NCBI GenBank assembly: GCA_024641465.1 | Contig: JAHEDB010000107.1 | Span: 1-7,075 of the forward strand | From: Chromatiales bacterium | GTDB taxonomy: Bacteria; Pseudomonadota; Gammaproteobacteria; UBA6429; Thiohalophilaceae | DNA: 7,075 nt | Direction: 5' to 3' | Shown: positions 6,790 through 7,075 of the stretch, piece after piece | Layout: each line of letters begins with the position of its first letter | How positions within the stretch are numbered: position 1 is the first letter of the stretch | The notes under the pieces: model-generated | The model's input: the letters and a program-made list of their open reading frames with translations, nothing else | What the model was told of the DNA's origin: nothing | The model's database searches: none | Position numbers and translations under genes: made by a program

Positions 6790-6822
6790 GAAAGGTGAAA
6801 TGGTGCGTAAGACGCACCCTAC
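6769..6822. repeat. 54-bp REP-pair-like palindrome, hairpin copies 2 and 3
   Basis: The outer arms GTAGGGTGCG (6769-6778) and CGCACCCTAC (6813-6822) are perfect 10-bp inverted repeats. Inside are two further arms, so the element resolves into two hairpins with 6-bp GGTGCG/CGCACC stems and 5-base loops: copy 2 at 6773-6789 and copy 3 at 6802-6818, in opposite orientation, with GTAGG/CCTAC facing outwards. This paired arrangement resembles REP/BIME or MITE-like palindromic elements found between genes. ATTAATTA occurs on both sides (6756-6763 and 6841-6848) but not flush with the arms, so it is weak evidence for a target duplication. Confidence 0.75.
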
Positions 6823-6845
6823 ATCAAAAAGAAAGGAACCATTAA

Positions 6846-7075
6846 TTAGTTACCCGCGAGTGAGCCGGCAATCAGATTGTGCACATAGCGCAATTTATCC
6901 CCCACCCTGGCCGATACGGAAAAGGGATAGGCATCACGCTGTCCCATGCTACGGTTGAGGGCATTCATGGCCACGGTCAAACGTAACCAGTCAGTCAGCA
7001 TTGCATCAAAACTGGTCGCACTCAAATACATGTTGGCGGGATATACCGTACTGCCCGTCGTAGAGGGCGGTTGTG
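6846..7075 (-). CDS. Putative zinc-binding metallopeptidase (COG4307-like), C-terminal part only
   Basis: The frame is open from the right edge to TAA at 6848-6846, giving 75 complete codons. The ATG at 7031 is internal: the preceding codons (QPPSTTGSTVYPAN) keep the frame open and the family is several hundred residues long, so the start lies outside. The visible FDAMLTDWLRLTVAMNALNRSMGQRDAYPF and KLRYVHNLIAG match the C-terminus I recall for the putative zinc-binding peptidase family (zinc-ribbon N-terminus, HExxH-type peptidase domain), especially the NALNRSMG-x2-D-x-YPF signature. The metal site would be off-window and cannot be checked. It is convergent with the transglutaminase/DUF2126 gene, 150 bp away across the hairpin repeats, so it is a separate transcription unit. 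The call rests on about 50 recognisable residues. Confidence 0.75.
   Translation of the reverse strand, partial: QPPSTTGSTVYPANMYLSATSFDAMLTDWLRLTVAMNALNRSMGQRDAYPFSVSARVGDKLRYVHNLIAGSLAGN

Noticed and set aside
6756..6848. ATTAATTA direct repeats as target-site duplication around the palindrome
   Set aside because: The copies are 5 and 18 bases from the element's ends and are self-complementary, low-complexity sequence, so they do not show insertion.
1..7075. CRISPR array, tRNA or rRNA gene
   Set aside because: No regularly spaced direct repeats and no tRNA- or rRNA-like sequence were seen; the intergenic gaps are 161 bp or less.

Overview
The window carries most of a conserved bacterial gene module built around Anbu, the 'ancestral beta subunit' proteasome homologue. 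Family assignments come from reading the translated proteins and recognising conserved motifs; no database search was run. The genes are proteobacterial in character: moderate GC, Shine-Dalgarno-led starts, and a GTAGGGTGCG-type palindromic repeat in an intergenic gap. A gammaproteobacterium is my best guess, but nothing here fixes the genus.

Layout, left to right. Positions 1-859 (minus strand) hold the first 286 codons of an alpha-E (DUF403) protein whose end lies outside the window. Positions 856-2310 (minus) encode a circularly permuted ATP-grasp protein that overlaps the alpha-E start by four bases (ATGA), so the pair is translationally coupled. A 147-bp divergent gap (2311-2457) contains candidate back-to-back promoters, a 17-bp perfect palindrome and a small hairpin. 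Positions 2458-3228 (plus) encode the Anbu peptidase with its N-terminal Thr and the Asp and Lys of the proteasomal catalytic set. After a 161-bp gap, positions 3390-6695 (plus) encode a 1101-residue fusion of a transglutaminase-like protease domain (Cys180/His229/Asp245) and a DUF2126 putative amidoligase domain. A 150-bp convergent gap (6696-6845) carries three copies of a short GGTGCG/CGCACC hairpin. Positions 6846-7075 (minus) hold the C-terminal 75 codons of what looks like a putative zinc-binding metallopeptidase (COG4307-type).

How they may work together. ATP-grasp and DUF2126 proteins belong to, or are predicted to belong to, ATP-dependent carboxylate-amine/thiol ligase folds. Transglutaminase-like proteins cleave or transfer amide bonds, and Anbu has a proteasome-type active site. 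Comparative genomics has linked these families repeatedly, and they have been proposed to make and remove a peptide or amide modification, with Anbu as a possible degradative partner. The biochemical substrate is, to my knowledge, unknown. The module's co-occurrence is already described; what is less usual here is the divergent split of the ligase pair from Anbu and the compact regulatory DNA between them.
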